From DATLMR01 sp964615905 (GTDB lineage: Bacteria; Acidobacteriota; Blastocatellia; UBA7656), in contig CAZTUB010000017.1 of the NCBI GenBank assembly GCA_964615905.1, positions 62,001-126,000 on the forward strand: a stretch of DNA of 64,000 nucleotides, written 5' to 3'. Position 1 is the first letter of the stretch. Every line of letters starts with the position of its first letter. The position numbers and the translations under genes were made by a program. The notes under the pieces were generated by a model. That model was not told the DNA's origin. It did not search any database and worked only from the letters and a program-made list of their open reading frames with translations. This document shows positions 51,762 through 60,673 of this stretch, in pieces.

Positions 51762-52064
51762 CCGCCGCCTGATCGCCTGATACCGGCCTCGGTTCGAGCG
51801 GCGCGAATTTGAGGCCGGTCATTGGGCCCCAAACCGGCGCTCATCCCTTCATCCGCCGAATTCTGAACGCGCCTTTAAGAGGCTCCTTCTGGTCGATTCG
51901 CCAGCCCTCACTTTCTGTTTTCGTGTGTTCGAGGGACAGCCGAAAAACTTGATTGTCTTAGCGGTGCAATTTTGCATATACTTCTTTTCTTTGAGCAATA
52001 GCGCGAAAAACCGGTCTGATTACCGGCCAGTTAAAAGCCTGTTTGCGGTAAGCGGTTGATTGTT

Positions 52065-53453
52065 ATGGTTATCTATTTATCAGGTGAAGTAAAAGACCAG
52101 CCCCGGCTAGACGAGATGACGCCGCGCCAGATCGTCGAGGAGCTGGACAAGTATGTCGTCGGCCAGCACGCGGCCAAACGCGCGGTCGCCATCGCGCTCC
52201 GAAACCGCATACGCAGGCAAAAACTGCCCGCCGATCTCGCGCAGGATGTCATACCGAAAAATATCATCATGATAGGCTCGACCGGGATTGGTAAGACGGA
52301 GATTGCCCGCCGCCTTGCGCGGCTTTCCAACTCGCCTTTCCTGAAGGTCGAAGCGTCGAAATTTACAGAGGTCGGCTATGTCGGGCGCGATGTCGAATCG
52401 ATCATCCGCGACCTTGTCGAGATAGGCATAGACCTTGTCCGCGAGGAGAAGATAGCCGAGATAGCCGACAAGGCCGAGCAGAACGCCGAGGAAAGGGTGC
52501 TCGACCTGCTTTTGCCCACAAACCGGCAGACCGATGATGAAGGAGACGGCGAATCTTCAATCGACAAGTTCGAGCGCACGCGCGAGAAGATGCGCCAGCA
52601 GCTGCGCGAAGGCCGCTTTAACAGCCGCATAGTCGAGCTTGAAGTGCAGGAGCGAAACAACCCCGGCCACTTCGAGATTTACACCCCTCAGGGGATCGAA
52701 GAGATGGACATAAACCTGCGCGACATGTTCCCGAACATGTTCGGAGGCCGCCCTAAGCTCAGAAAGATGCGCGTCGATGAAGCCATAGAGTATTTGATAC
52801 AGGAAGAGGAGCAAAAGCTTATCGACCTCGACCAGGTCGCGCGCATTGCCATAGAGCGCGTCGAGTCTACGGGCATAGTCTTTCTCGACGAGATAGACAA
52901 GATCGCCGGTCGCGAGGGCGGCCAGGGGCCGGACGTTTCGCGTGAAGGCGTGCAGCGCGACATCCTGCCTATCATCGAAGGCACAACGGTAAACACACGG
53001 TACGGCATGGTCCGAACCGACCATATACTGTTCGTCGCGGCGGGAGCTTTTCACGTCTCGAAGCCGTCGGATTTGATCCCTGAGCTTCAGGGCCGGTTCC
53101 CGATCCGTGTGGAGCTGCAGCCGCTCACGGTCGATGACTTCAAGCGGATATTGACCGAGCCGAAGAACTCGCTCGTTCGCCAGTACAGCGCGCTGCTCGG
53201 CACGGAAGAGATAGACCTCACCTTTACGGATGAAGCGATAGATTCGATAGCCCGCTTCGCCTTCTCTGTAAACGAGCAGACCGAAGACATAGGCGCGCGG
53301 CGTCTCCACACCATTATGGAGACGCTGCTCGATGAATACTCTTTTGCAGGGCCGGACCTTGAGGACAAGACCGTGCGTATTGACGCCGACTACGTGCAGA
53401 AGCAGCTGGCCGCGATAGTCAAAAACGAAGACCTCAGCCGGTACATACTGTGA
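52065..53453 (+). CDS. hslU: ATP-dependent protease ATPase subunit HslU
   Basis: 462 residues from ATG 52065 (a TTG three codons upstream also fits). ClpX-type AAA+ ATPase: MTPRQIVEELDKYVVGQHAA, Walker A IGSTGIGKTEIARRLARL, KFTEVGYVGRDVESIIRDLV, an I-domain (about 150-235), Walker B GIVFLDEIDKIAGREG, sensor/arginine region GRFPIRVELQPLTVDDFKRI and C-terminal NEQTEDIGARRLHTIMETLL. It unfolds substrates for HslV. Its stop overlaps the next start by 4 nt (GTGA). Confidence 0.97.
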   Translation: MVIYLSGEVKDQPRLDEMTPRQIVEELDKYVVGQHAAKRAVAIALRNRIRRQKLPADLAQDVIPKNIIMIGSTGIGKTEIARRLARLSNSPFLKVEASKFTEVGYVGRDVESIIRDLVEIGIDLVREEKIAEIADKAEQNAEERVLDLLLPTNRQTDDEGDGESSIDKFERTREKMRQQLREGRFNSRIVELEVQERNNPGHFEIYTPQGIEEMDINLRDMFPNMFGGRPKLRKMRVDEAIEYLIQEEEQKLIDLDQVARIAIERVESTGIVFLDEIDKIAGREGGQGPDVSREGVQRDILPIIEGTTVNTRYGMVRTDHILFVAAGAFHVSKPSDLIPELQGRFPIRVELQPLTVDDFKRILTEPKNSLVRQYSALLGTEEIDLTFTDEAIDSIARFAFSVNEQTEDIGARRLHTIMETLLDEYSFAGPDLEDKTVRIDADYVQKQLAAIVKNEDLSRYIL

Positions 53454-54604
53454 TCTCCAGATTGCGAGCGACAGCGCTCGCTCCTGTTTCCAACTCCGCC
53501 GCTTTCAATCGTGCGCGCCTGCTCGCGTGTGCCTCGCTTCTGTCGCTGGCAGGTCTGTCGTGCGGCAAGGTCGGCGCGCCCATACCGCCCGCGCGACTGA
53601 CCGAGCGAACAGCGCAGCTTACGGCAGTACAGCGGGGAGCAAAGGTGCTGCTCTCGTGGCCCGTCCCGCCTCTTGTAAAAGAGAGTTCGAGCACTTCCTA
53701 CATTGAGCGCGTCGACATATACCGCCTGACGGAAGAGCGCGATGCGGAGCCCGTGCTCGACGCGGAGGATTATGAAGAGTCGGCAGAGATCATAGGCTTT
53801 CTCGACCGCGCGACCATCGAAGCCCTGGCTAACAACTTTGGCCGTCTCCAATACGAGGACGCGGTTGACCTGGCGGCCGGGGCGCGGCTGGCAAACACGA
53901 GGCTGAGGTACGCCATCCGTTACGCTAACAAGCGCGGCCAGACCGCCGCTTTCTCTAACACCGTGGCGCTTGAGCCCTCGCCCGGCATCGCGCTCCCGCC
54001 GACAGGTCTGCGCGTAACCGTAGAAGCGCAGGACGCGATAACGATTGCCTGGAACCTGCCCGAAGCGAACGTCACAGGAGAGCGGCCCGCTTCGGTGGTC
54101 GGTTACAACATCTACCGCCGCGCCGCCAAGCGTCGCCAGCCGGGCGCGCCGCTCAACGACGAGCCTTTGACCGACCCCGTCTACACAGACAAAAAATTCC
54201 AGTACGAAGCCGATTATATCTACACCGTCAGGGCGCTGTCGCAAGGCGCGGATGGATTGATCGAGAGCGCCGATAGCGAGCCGCTTGAGATCACACCCGA
54301 AGACGATTACCCGCCGACCGTGCCCGATCCCGTTTCAATCGCGTCGGCAAACGCCGTCATAAGCCTGTTCTGGCCGTCAAGCCCTGAGCGCGATGTGGCG
54401 GGCTATAACATATACCGCGCCGACCGCGCCGACGCCCCCGAAAGCGAATGGACGCGGCTGAACTCGTCGCCGCACACCGCTGTCACGTTTAGAGATGACC
54501 GGGTAACAATCGGGCAGAGGTATTTTTACAGAGTGACCGCGATTGATCGATTCGACAACGAAAGCGAACCCTCATCGGTCGTAAGCGAGACGGCCAACCC
54601 GTAG
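53450..54604 (+). CDS. Lipoprotein with fibronectin type III repeats
   Basis: 384 residues from GTG 53450, overlapping the hslU stop by 4 nt. The signal peptide ends in LLSLAGLSCGK, a lipobox with Cys at about residue 38. Three FN3-like domains follow, about 50-170, 180-275 and 290-384, ending in VVSETANP; each has VxLSW- or ISLFWP-type strands and a Y-N-I-Y-R motif (GYNIYRRAAKR, GYNIYRADRA). Outer-membrane or surface lipoprotein of unknown binding partner; translation is coupled to hslU. Confidence 0.88.
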   Translation: MISRLRATALAPVSNSAAFNRARLLACASLLSLAGLSCGKVGAPIPPARLTERTAQLTAVQRGAKVLLSWPVPPLVKESSSTSYIERVDIYRLTEERDAEPVLDAEDYEESAEIIGFLDRATIEALANNFGRLQYEDAVDLAAGARLANTRLRYAIRYANKRGQTAAFSNTVALEPSPGIALPPTGLRVTVEAQDAITIAWNLPEANVTGERPASVVGYNIYRRAAKRRQPGAPLNDEPLTDPVYTDKKFQYEADYIYTVRALSQGADGLIESADSEPLEITPEDDYPPTVPDPVSIASANAVISLFWPSSPERDVAGYNIYRADRADAPESEWTRLNSSPHTAVTFRDDRVTIGQRYFYRVTAIDRFDNESEPSSVVSETANP

Positions 54605-54614
54605 GAGAGGCTTG

Positions 54615-55091
54615 TCAGCTCTTCCAGTCGCCCAGCAGCTTTCGCGCCTGCACGATCTGGGCAAGGTGGTATGAGTTGTGGTCTGCGACCAGCAAGACCT
54701 GTCGCAGGTAGGTGCGCCCTTCGCCGTGTGGTATCTCCGAGGTCAGGTCGATCTCGCTATTCTCGACAAGCTTGATCACTTCATCGAGGTCGGCAAAGAA
54801 TCGGGCCACCGACTCCGCCCACATCTCGTCGGTCACGGCGGACTCTTTCGCCGGCCAGTATCCCGAGGGCCATTCGGGCGACTTCCAGGCAGGGTCGAGC
54901 GTGTAGCGAACTATGTCTTCTTGAGCGATCCGCATATGCTCAAGCTCCTCCCAGGCCGAGGGTACTTCCGCAGACGGGCGGCGGCTCCGCGCACCGGCTC
55001 CGACATTGGCAAGCACAAGGTCGGCAGAAGCATGGGCGTGGCCGCCTTGCAGCAACTCGACAAGAGTCTTTCTGAGTACGTTATCGTTCAC
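54615..55091 (-). CDS. DinB-superfamily protein
   Basis: 158 residues. A four-helix DinB fold: GGHAHASADLVLANVGAGAR, WEELEHMRIAQEDIVRYTLD and the C-terminal VADHNSYHLAQIVQARKLLG, whose histidines are the metal ligands. Unknown substrate; some relatives transfer thiol cofactors. Starts 11 nt after the sixA-like stop on the same strand, so probably an operon of M20 peptidase, SixA and DinB. Confidence 0.87.
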   Translation of the reverse strand: MNDNVLRKTLVELLQGGHAHASADLVLANVGAGARSRRPSAEVPSAWEELEHMRIAQEDIVRYTLDPAWKSPEWPSGYWPAKESAVTDEMWAESVARFFADLDEVIKLVENSEIDLTSEIPHGEGRTYLRQVLLVADHNSYHLAQIVQARKLLGDWKS

Positions 55092-55101
55092 GGGCTTTCC
55101 T

Positions 55102-55599
55102 TTACTGATCGCCTACGAGCGTTTTCGGTGTTATCAGCCAGAGAAGCTTGCCCTGGTCGTCTTCGACATCTTCCCATCTATCGACTTGAAAAGTTATGCA
55201 TGCAAGCGCCGCTGTCGGCATGCGCTCGTGTTGGCCTGTGAGTCGCGCAAGCGTGTTTTCAAAGCCGGGGTTGTGGCCGACAAGCATGGCGCAGCCGCTC
55301 TGGTCGGGAAGCTTGCGAATGATCTGCATAAGCTCGCCGGGCGAAGCTTCGTAGATACCTCCTTCGAACCGGGGCTCAAGTTCTAACCCGGCGGCCTCGA
55401 CGACGGCGGCGGCCGTAGTCCGCGCGCGGTTTGCGGGAGAGCTTACGACCAGGTCAGGCAGGACACCGCGCTCGGCAAGCGCTCGCCCGATCCGAGGCGC
55501 GTCGCGCTCGCCCCGCTGTGAAAGCGGGCGGTCGAAATCGCGGAGCGTTTCGTCTCCCCAATCGGATTTCGCATGGCGCAGCAAAAGCAGAGTCTTCAT
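55102..55599 (-). CDS. sixA: SixA-like phosphohistidine phosphatase
   Basis: 165 residues from ATG 55599; the open frame extends far upstream but the RHxK signature MKTLLLLRHAKSDWGDETL marks the N-terminus. AAGGAGAAGGA precedes the ATG. Other histidine-phosphatase features: DFDRPLSQRGERDAPRIGRA, SSPANRARTTAAAVVEAAGL and MLVGHNPGFENTLARL. SixA removes phosphate from histidine-containing phosphotransfer domains or PTS components. Overlaps the preceding peptidase stop by 4 nt (ATGA), so translationally coupled. Confidence 0.93.
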   Translation of the reverse strand: MKTLLLLRHAKSDWGDETLRDFDRPLSQRGERDAPRIGRALAERGVLPDLVVSSPANRARTTAAAVVEAAGLELEPRFEGGIYEASPGELMQIIRKLPDQSGCAMLVGHNPGFENTLARLTGQHERMPTAALACITFQVDRWEDVEDDQGKLLWLITPKTLVGDQ

Positions 55600-57014
55600 T
55601 CCTTCTCCCTTCCCTTCGCGCCCGCAAGCGCGTGGACGATCTTGTAATGTAGCCTCGTTCCCTTGCGCACGGTTTCGGCCGAGATGCGCTCGTTGTTGCC
55701 GTGCACGCCCGACGCGTCTTCGCCGGGTATCAGGAAAGGCGAAAAGCCGTAGCAGGTAATCCCGAGGTCGCGAAAGAAATGGCTGTCGGTAAAACCCGCG
55801 AGGACCGTCGGCACGAACTGCGCCTTGCGATCCTCTGCGAGGATAGTGTCGGAGATGGCCCTGTACAGCTCTGTTTCGAGCGGGGATTCTGTGGCGGCAA
55901 ACGCGAGCACGGTTTCGACTTGAATCGACGGGTCGTTGATTACCCGTTTTATCTCGGCCACAAAATCCTGGGGCCGCTGGCCGGGCAGGAGGCGACAATC
56001 GAGCTCCGCTACGGCAATCGGGTCGATCACGTTCGTCTTGCTCCCGATCTGGACGACGGTCGGCTGAATAGTATTCCTTAAAAGCGCGGCGTTGTAGGGA
56101 TTCGCAAGCACCATCTCTCGCAGTCTCGGATCCGACACGGCCGACTTTATGTCTGAGTAAGCCCGCCTGCTGTCCGCGCCGTTTTGAAACTGCGCAATCG
56201 AGCGAAAGTATCGGGCCACGGCCTCTGTTATTACCAGCTGCGTTTCGTACGCCTCGATCTTTCCGAGCGCGCGCAGCATGCGCGAAGGCGCGGAATCCTC
56301 CTTGGGAACGCTGCCGTGTCCCGGCGTCCCTTTCGCGGTCAGCCGGAGCCAGCAAGGTGTCTTTTCCGTCGTCCCGATGCCGTAAAAGATGACATCTCTT
56401 CCCACGACCGCGTTGCTGCTGCCTTCTGTAAGCAAAAACTCCGCGTCTTTGACCAGCTCAGGGTGGTTGCGAACAAACCAGCCTGCTCCTTCTCGCCCGC
56501 CCGCCTCTTCGTCAGCCGTGGCCAGAAAGATCACGTCCCTGTCCAACACGACGCCTGCTCTTTTCAAAAGGACGAGCGTCATAAACTGGACCGCGCCGAG
56601 GCTCTTCATGTCGAGAGCGCCGCGCCCGTATAGATAACCGTCGACAAGCGCGCCGCTCAACGGATCGGCCGACCAGAACCGCTTATCGGCGGGGACCACG
56701 TCCGTGTGGTTTAGAAGTATGACAGCTCGCTTGCGCCCGTTGCCCTTTATACGGGCGTACAGGTTGGCGCGGCCCGGCGCAGAGACAAAGACCCTGTGCT
56801 CGATTCGCTCTCGCTCAAGAATTTTTGCAAAGAATTCCGTGGCCCGCGCTTCATTGCCCGGCGGGTTTGTCGTGTCCACTCTCAAATACCTTGCGAGCAG
56901 CTCGACAGCTTCGTCGCCCGCCTTCTGCCAATCGATCTCGTTTGGTTGTCGCTGGGCGGCCTCGACAGGTGACAGTAAAGACAGAATCAGAAAGGCGAGC
57001 AAAGCTCTCTTCAT
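55596..57014 (-). CDS. Secreted M20-family zinc peptidase
   Basis: 472 residues from ATG 57014, which has GGGGG 10 nt upstream; an in-frame start 13 codons earlier lacks a site. Signal peptide (ALLAFLILSLLSPVEAAQ). M20 metal ligands: His/Asp in VILLNHTDVVPADKRFW and YGRGALDMKSLG, catalytic Glu pair in IFLATADEEAGGREGAGW, and a further His in the C-terminal third (FTDSHFFRDLGI). The dimerisation domain lies about 215-345. It is a co-catalytic di-zinc amino-, carboxy- or dipeptidase or amidase; the exact substrate is not readable. First gene of the peptidase-sixA-dinB operon. Confidence 0.92.
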   Translation of the reverse strand: MKRALLAFLILSLLSPVEAAQRQPNEIDWQKAGDEAVELLARYLRVDTTNPPGNEARATEFFAKILERERIEHRVFVSAPGRANLYARIKGNGRKRAVILLNHTDVVPADKRFWSADPLSGALVDGYLYGRGALDMKSLGAVQFMTLVLLKRAGVVLDRDVIFLATADEEAGGREGAGWFVRNHPELVKDAEFLLTEGSSNAVVGRDVIFYGIGTTEKTPCWLRLTAKGTPGHGSVPKEDSAPSRMLRALGKIEAYETQLVITEAVARYFRSIAQFQNGADSRRAYSDIKSAVSDPRLREMVLANPYNAALLRNTIQPTVVQIGSKTNVIDPIAVAELDCRLLPGQRPQDFVAEIKRVINDPSIQVETVLAFAATESPLETELYRAISDTILAEDRKAQFVPTVLAGFTDSHFFRDLGITCYGFSPFLIPGEDASGVHGNNERISAETVRKGTRLHYKIVHALAGAKGREKE

Positions 57015-57128
57015 CTCGATAATTCCCCCTAATAAATTACTGGAATCTAGCACGCCGCCGCCCCGCGCGCAATCAACCGCCCTCGACTCCGCTCGACAAA
57101 CGGTTGTAGGATCGAGTATGGATTTAAG

Positions 57129-57767
57129 ATGGATTTAACCGGGAACACATACGTCGAAGGCCCCGCAGGAAAGCTCGAAGCGATACTGAAAGAACCGAAG
57201 GGGCCGGTTACTCGCGCAGCCGTCTGTTGCCATCCTCACCCGCTGTTTGGCGGGACCATGCACAACAAAGTCGTCTACCGGATCGCGAAAGCTTTTCAGG
57301 AATCGGGCTTCGCGGTCTTGAGATTCAACTTTCGAGGGACGGGGCGAAGTCAGGGCGTGCACGACGAAGGGCGAGGCGAACAAGACGACCTGCGCGCGGC
57401 GCTGCGTTATGTCGAGCAGAGATACCCCGAAGCAGAGATATGGCTGGCAGGCTTTTCATTCGGCTCTGTCGTCTCGGTTCGCGTCGGCTGCGCGGACGAC
57501 CGCGTGCGCGCGCTCGTCGCGGCAGGCTTCCCCGTTTCGAAGTACAATCTGGAGGCGGCCCTATCGTGCGACAAACCGAAGCTGTTTGTGCAGGGTTCGC
57601 TCGATGAGTTTGGCACTGCGGCGGACCTTCAAAAGTTCTTCGAGGGCCTGAGCGGTCCCAAAAGCTTGAAGATCGTCGAAGGCGGCGACCACTTTTTTGA
57701 AGGACACCTGGACGAGCTTTCGCGCGCGGTCTCGGACTTTATCGCCTCAGTCGAAAGCAAGCAGTGA
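57129..57767 (+). CDS. Alpha/beta hydrolase
   Basis: 212 residues. Nucleophile elbow GFSFGS (in EIWLAGFSFGSVVSVRVG), acid FVQGSLDEFGTAAD and His in EGGDHFFEGHLDEL. N-terminal CCHPHPLFGGTMHNKVVYRI followed by FAVLRFNFRGTGRSQGVHDE gives the oxyanion/strand region of the small 'dienelactone hydrolase/CocE-like' subgroup. Cytosolic esterase; natural substrate unknown. Converges on pilT with a hairpin between them. Confidence 0.9.
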   Translation: MDLTGNTYVEGPAGKLEAILKEPKGPVTRAAVCCHPHPLFGGTMHNKVVYRIAKAFQESGFAVLRFNFRGTGRSQGVHDEGRGEQDDLRAALRYVEQRYPEAEIWLAGFSFGSVVSVRVGCADDRVRALVAAGFPVSKYNLEAALSCDKPKLFVQGSLDEFGTAADLQKFFEGLSGPKSLKIVEGGDHFFEGHLDELSRAVSDFIASVESKQ

Positions 57768-57788
57768 TCGCGGCCGCAAAATGGTCAA

Positions 57789-57837
57789 GGGCCTTTGCAT
57801 CCTCTGGAAGGGAATAAGAGCGAAGATGCGAAGGCCC
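57789..57837. terminator. Hairpin between convergent genes
   Basis: GGGCCTTTGCATC (57789-57801) and GATGCGAAGGCCC (57825-57837), 13 bp with one G-T wobble, between the alpha/beta hydrolase and pilT stops. No T-tract on either strand. Confidence 0.5.
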
Positions 57838-57846
57838 CTGAATCCT

Positions 57847-58920
57847 TTACTCGTAGGTGAGCATCAACTCCATCTCGGCCGGGTTCGTTGCGGCGAGCTT
57901 TGCCGCTTCAAAAGAGACGCGGCTTGATTTCATAAGCTCGACGAGGTGCTGGTCGAAAGTCTGCATGCCTATCTCTCTGCCGCGCTGAATGTGGTGGTGT
58001 ATCTCGGACGTCTTCTCGGCGTTTCGTATGCACTCTTCGATGCTGCGCGTCACAAGCATCACTTCGACCGCGGGCAGCCGCCCGCTCCCGTCACAGCTCG
58101 GTATAAGGCGCTGGCTTATTACTGCCATCAGGTTCTGCGCGATCCTTATGCGAACCGTCGGGTGCTCTTCGACCGGAAAGAAGCTTATCAAACGACCGAC
58201 CGTGCGTTGCGCGTCAGGCGTGTGGATGGTCGAGATTACAAGGTGCCCGGTCTCGGCAGCCTTGAGCGCAATATCGACCGTCTCGTGGTCGCGCATCTCT
58301 CCGAGCAGTATCACATCCGGGTCCTGCCTGAGCGCGGCGTGCATCGCCGCTGCAAAGCTCGACGTGTCCGTCCCGATCTCGCGTTGAGAGATCACGGCGG
58401 TCTTGTTCTTAAAAAGGAACTCGATTGGCTCCTCGATTGTAACTATGTGCGCCTTTCGCGTCAGGTTTATGTGCTCGATGATCGAGGCGGTCGTGGTTGA
58501 TTTGCCGTTGCCGGTGGCCCCGGAAACCAGCACGAGCCCGCGCCTGAGATTGGCTATGCGTTCGAGCACCGTCGGAAGGTGCAGGTCCTCGAAGGCCTTG
58601 ATCTGAAGCGGGACGACCCGCAGCACCGCCGCGTAATACCCGCGCTGTTTGAAGACATTTGCGCGAAAGCGGCAGACGCCGTTTATCTCGTAGGAAACGT
58701 CGAACTCGCTCTTGTCTTGAAACTGAGTTTCAAACCTGTCCTCGCCCGCCAGCGTCTTGATGATCGAGATCATCTCGCCCGCGGTCAGCGGGTGGTACTT
58801 GACCTGGGCGAGCTGCCCGTTTATGCGGAATAAGGGGTGCTCTCCGACTTGAAGGTGAATGTCGGAGGCCTTGTTTTGCACGGCCACGGATAGAAACTGG
58901 TTCAGCGTCTCTCGCTTCAT
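57847..58920 (-). CDS. pilT: Type IV pilus retraction ATPase PilT
   Basis: 357 residues from ATG 58920 (a TTG four codons earlier is possible). PAS-like N-domain, then Walker A LVSGATGNGKSTTTASIIEH, the Asp box IVTIEEPIEFLFKNK, AALRQDPDVILLGEMRDHET and the His box TGHLVISTIHTPDAQRTVGR. Hexameric ATPase that drives pilus depolymerisation, or its PilU-type paralogue. GEMRDHET fits PilT/U rather than PilB. No other pil genes are seen nearby. A strong terminator-like hairpin lies 11 nt before its ATG. Confidence 0.93.
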   Translation of the reverse strand: MKRETLNQFLSVAVQNKASDIHLQVGEHPLFRINGQLAQVKYHPLTAGEMISIIKTLAGEDRFETQFQDKSEFDVSYEINGVCRFRANVFKQRGYYAAVLRVVPLQIKAFEDLHLPTVLERIANLRRGLVLVSGATGNGKSTTTASIIEHINLTRKAHIVTIEEPIEFLFKNKTAVISQREIGTDTSSFAAAMHAALRQDPDVILLGEMRDHETVDIALKAAETGHLVISTIHTPDAQRTVGRLISFFPVEEHPTVRIRIAQNLMAVISQRLIPSCDGSGRLPAVEVMLVTRSIEECIRNAEKTSEIHHHIQRGREIGMQTFDQHLVELMKSSRVSFEAAKLAATNPAEMELMLTYE

Positions 58921-58930
58921 CAAAAGCCTC

Positions 58931-58969
58931 AAAAAAAGAGAACCCGCCGTGGCTTGAAACCACGGCGGG
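58931..58969 (-). terminator. Terminator-like hairpin directly upstream of pilT
   Basis: On the minus strand CCCGCCGTGG-TTTCAAG-CCACGGCGGG (10-bp perfect, 58943-58969) is followed by TTCTCTTTTTTTG, a textbook intrinsic terminator. It ends 11 nt before the pilT ATG. No minus-strand gene lies upstream (the next gene is on the plus strand), so it should act on the pilT leader. Confidence 0.8.
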
Positions 58970-59109
58970 GGCGTAAATCCAATCTGGCCGAAGACTACTA
59001 TAGAAACTCGGCCCCTTCAATACTATTTTTTGCCGGAAGCCGCGCCTTGCACATTGGTAGTGGATCAATTAGATTTTTAGGGCAGTTTTATTCAAAGCGA
59101 ATCTATAAG

Positions 59110-60672
59110 ATGCAAAAAGACGAATTAGTAAGACGCACAAAGCTTGCCGCTATCTTGTTGGTTGCGGCGCTGATGGGTTCCTTCCTGCCTGCGCAAAAGA
59201 CGGTCGCAAACGTGGCCGCAGGCGCGCAGGAGCAGACCCCCGAATCGCCGGAGATACCTCCTAATAGGTTTAACATTTTTGGTTTCGGCATACCGCTCGC
59301 CGAGCGCGTAGGCAACGACGACGGGGCGGCGTTTGTCATACACTTCTCAGGCGACATACACGGCAGCCTTGAGCCCTGTGGCTGAAAAGGCCCCCGCGTA
59401 GGGGGACTGGCACGGCGTGTCAGATACGAAAACGCATTTAAGGAGAAGTTGTCCGACATCCCGACCATTATGGTCGACACGGGCTATTTTTTGGCCGACG
59501 AGCGCAACACCCACGGCTGGCTGCGCACGGACGCGGTTATAAGAAGTCACTGGGTTTTAAAAGCCCAGGACCAGTTCCCTGTTGACGTAGCCAACATCAG
59601 CGCGCACGATCTCACGTTTCTGTCACGGGCGATGAATAAAGCCGGGCGCGCGGCCGCCACGCCCGAATACCCTGTCGTCAACCGCATGGTCTCTGCAAAT
59701 ATAACGAGCGCAACGCCCGGCAACAACGCGCCGCAGCCGTTCTTAATCAAAGAGATCAAGGAGCGAACGCGCGCGCCTCGGAAGCCCACGCGTATCGCCT
59801 TCGTAGGCATTACCGACCCGCAAGCGCGGCAAGCGCCCGAAGGGTTTAAGATCGGCGACCCGTTTGAGGCTGCGCGGCGCACAGTGCCTACGGCAAATCG
59901 CGATTCGGATATAGTCGTCGTGCTGGCGCACGTCAAACAGGACCTCGCGTTGCGTATCGCGCGCGAAGTCCCCGGCATCGACGTGATCATAAACGGCTAC
60001 AGCAACCCGTTCGCCCCACCCGTCAAGGTAGGCGAAACGGTAATCTTCTCGACGCCTTACGAGACGCGATTGCTCGGCGAGCTTAGATTTCATCGCGACG
60101 CGGGCGGCAAGCTCTCTATCACAGACCGCTATATACTTCTCAACCAGGAGATAGGCGACGACCCCGCAGCCACAGAGATGCTCACCGCCGCCAAGGAGGC
60201 ACAGGATACTGCTCGCAAGGAAGCGAAAGAACTGCTTACAGGCTGGCTCGCAAGGACCAGGAGAGCGATGAGAAGCAGCAGGCGCGGTCAGGAGGCGACA
60301 ACTGAAGCCATGTACGTTTCGTCGTCCGCCTGTGTATCGTGCCACGAGCCGCAATACATCCAGTGGAACAACAGCGCGCACGCGCACGCCACGGACAAGC
60401 TTGTCAGGAAGCAGTTCGAGTTTGAGAGAGGTTGTTTCGCCTGTCATACGACGGGGCTCAACCCGGTCAACCCTGTCAGCGCCTCGGATGTACCGGCGAT
60501 GCATCAGGTGCAGTGCGAGCAATGCCACGGGCCGGGCGCGGACCATATAGCAAAACCCGCGAAAGGGTACGGCAAGATTATCGATATGAAAGCGGCCTGC
60601 ACGAACTGCCACACTCCGCAGATAAATCCGAACTTCGACGTTCGCGCCGCCTGGGAAAAGATCAAACATTGA
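59110..60672 (+). CDS. Metallophosphoesterase-tetraheme cytochrome, candidate selenoprotein (UGA at 59383)
   Basis: One frame of 521 codons interrupted only by TGA at 59383-59385. Before it: signal peptide (LAAILLVAALMGSFLPAQK) and FVIHFSGDIHGSLEPCG. After the TGA: KGPRVGGLARRVRYENAFKE, then TIMVDTGYFLADERN and AHDLTFLSRAMNKA, i.e. a calcineurin-like/5'-nucleotidase-type domain, and four heme motifs: CVSCH, CFACH, CEQCH, CTNCH. Relatives read EPCGC at the interruption, so UGA replaces a conserved cysteine; selenocysteine insertion is the simplest reading. A CCCCC-GCGTA-GGGGG hairpin lies just downstream. If not Sec, the gene would be split. No selenocysteine biosynthesis genes are in the window. 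Likely an exported redox protein. Confidence 0.8.
59386..59405 (+). promoter_or_regulatory. Candidate bacterial SECIS hairpin
   Basis: Right after the in-frame TGA, CCCCC (59391-59395) and GGGGG (59401-59405) form a GC-only stem with loop GCGTA. The loop starts 11 nt after the UGA, closer than most described bacterial SECIS elements, but its first base is G as expected. Structure seen; SelB binding inferred. Confidence 0.5.
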
Positions 60673-60673
60673 G

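Noticed and set aside
52557..53309. Long minus-strand frame opposite hslU
   Set aside because: Antisense shadow of a well-conserved gene; composition is typical of reversed GC-rich coding DNA.
53390..54244. Minus-strand frame of 284 codons opposite hslU and the FN3 lipoprotein gene
   Set aside because: Covers two real genes with an Arg-rich shadow composition.
55600..56355. Upstream extension of the SixA frame inside the M20 peptidase gene
   Set aside because: Only the last 165 residues match SixA; the upstream part is an out-of-frame reading of the peptidase gene.
59383..59385. Pseudogene by nonsense mutation at the TGA
   Set aside because: Not excluded, but the frame is otherwise intact for over 400 codons and the codon falls exactly on a conserved Cys, so selenocysteine is the better reading.
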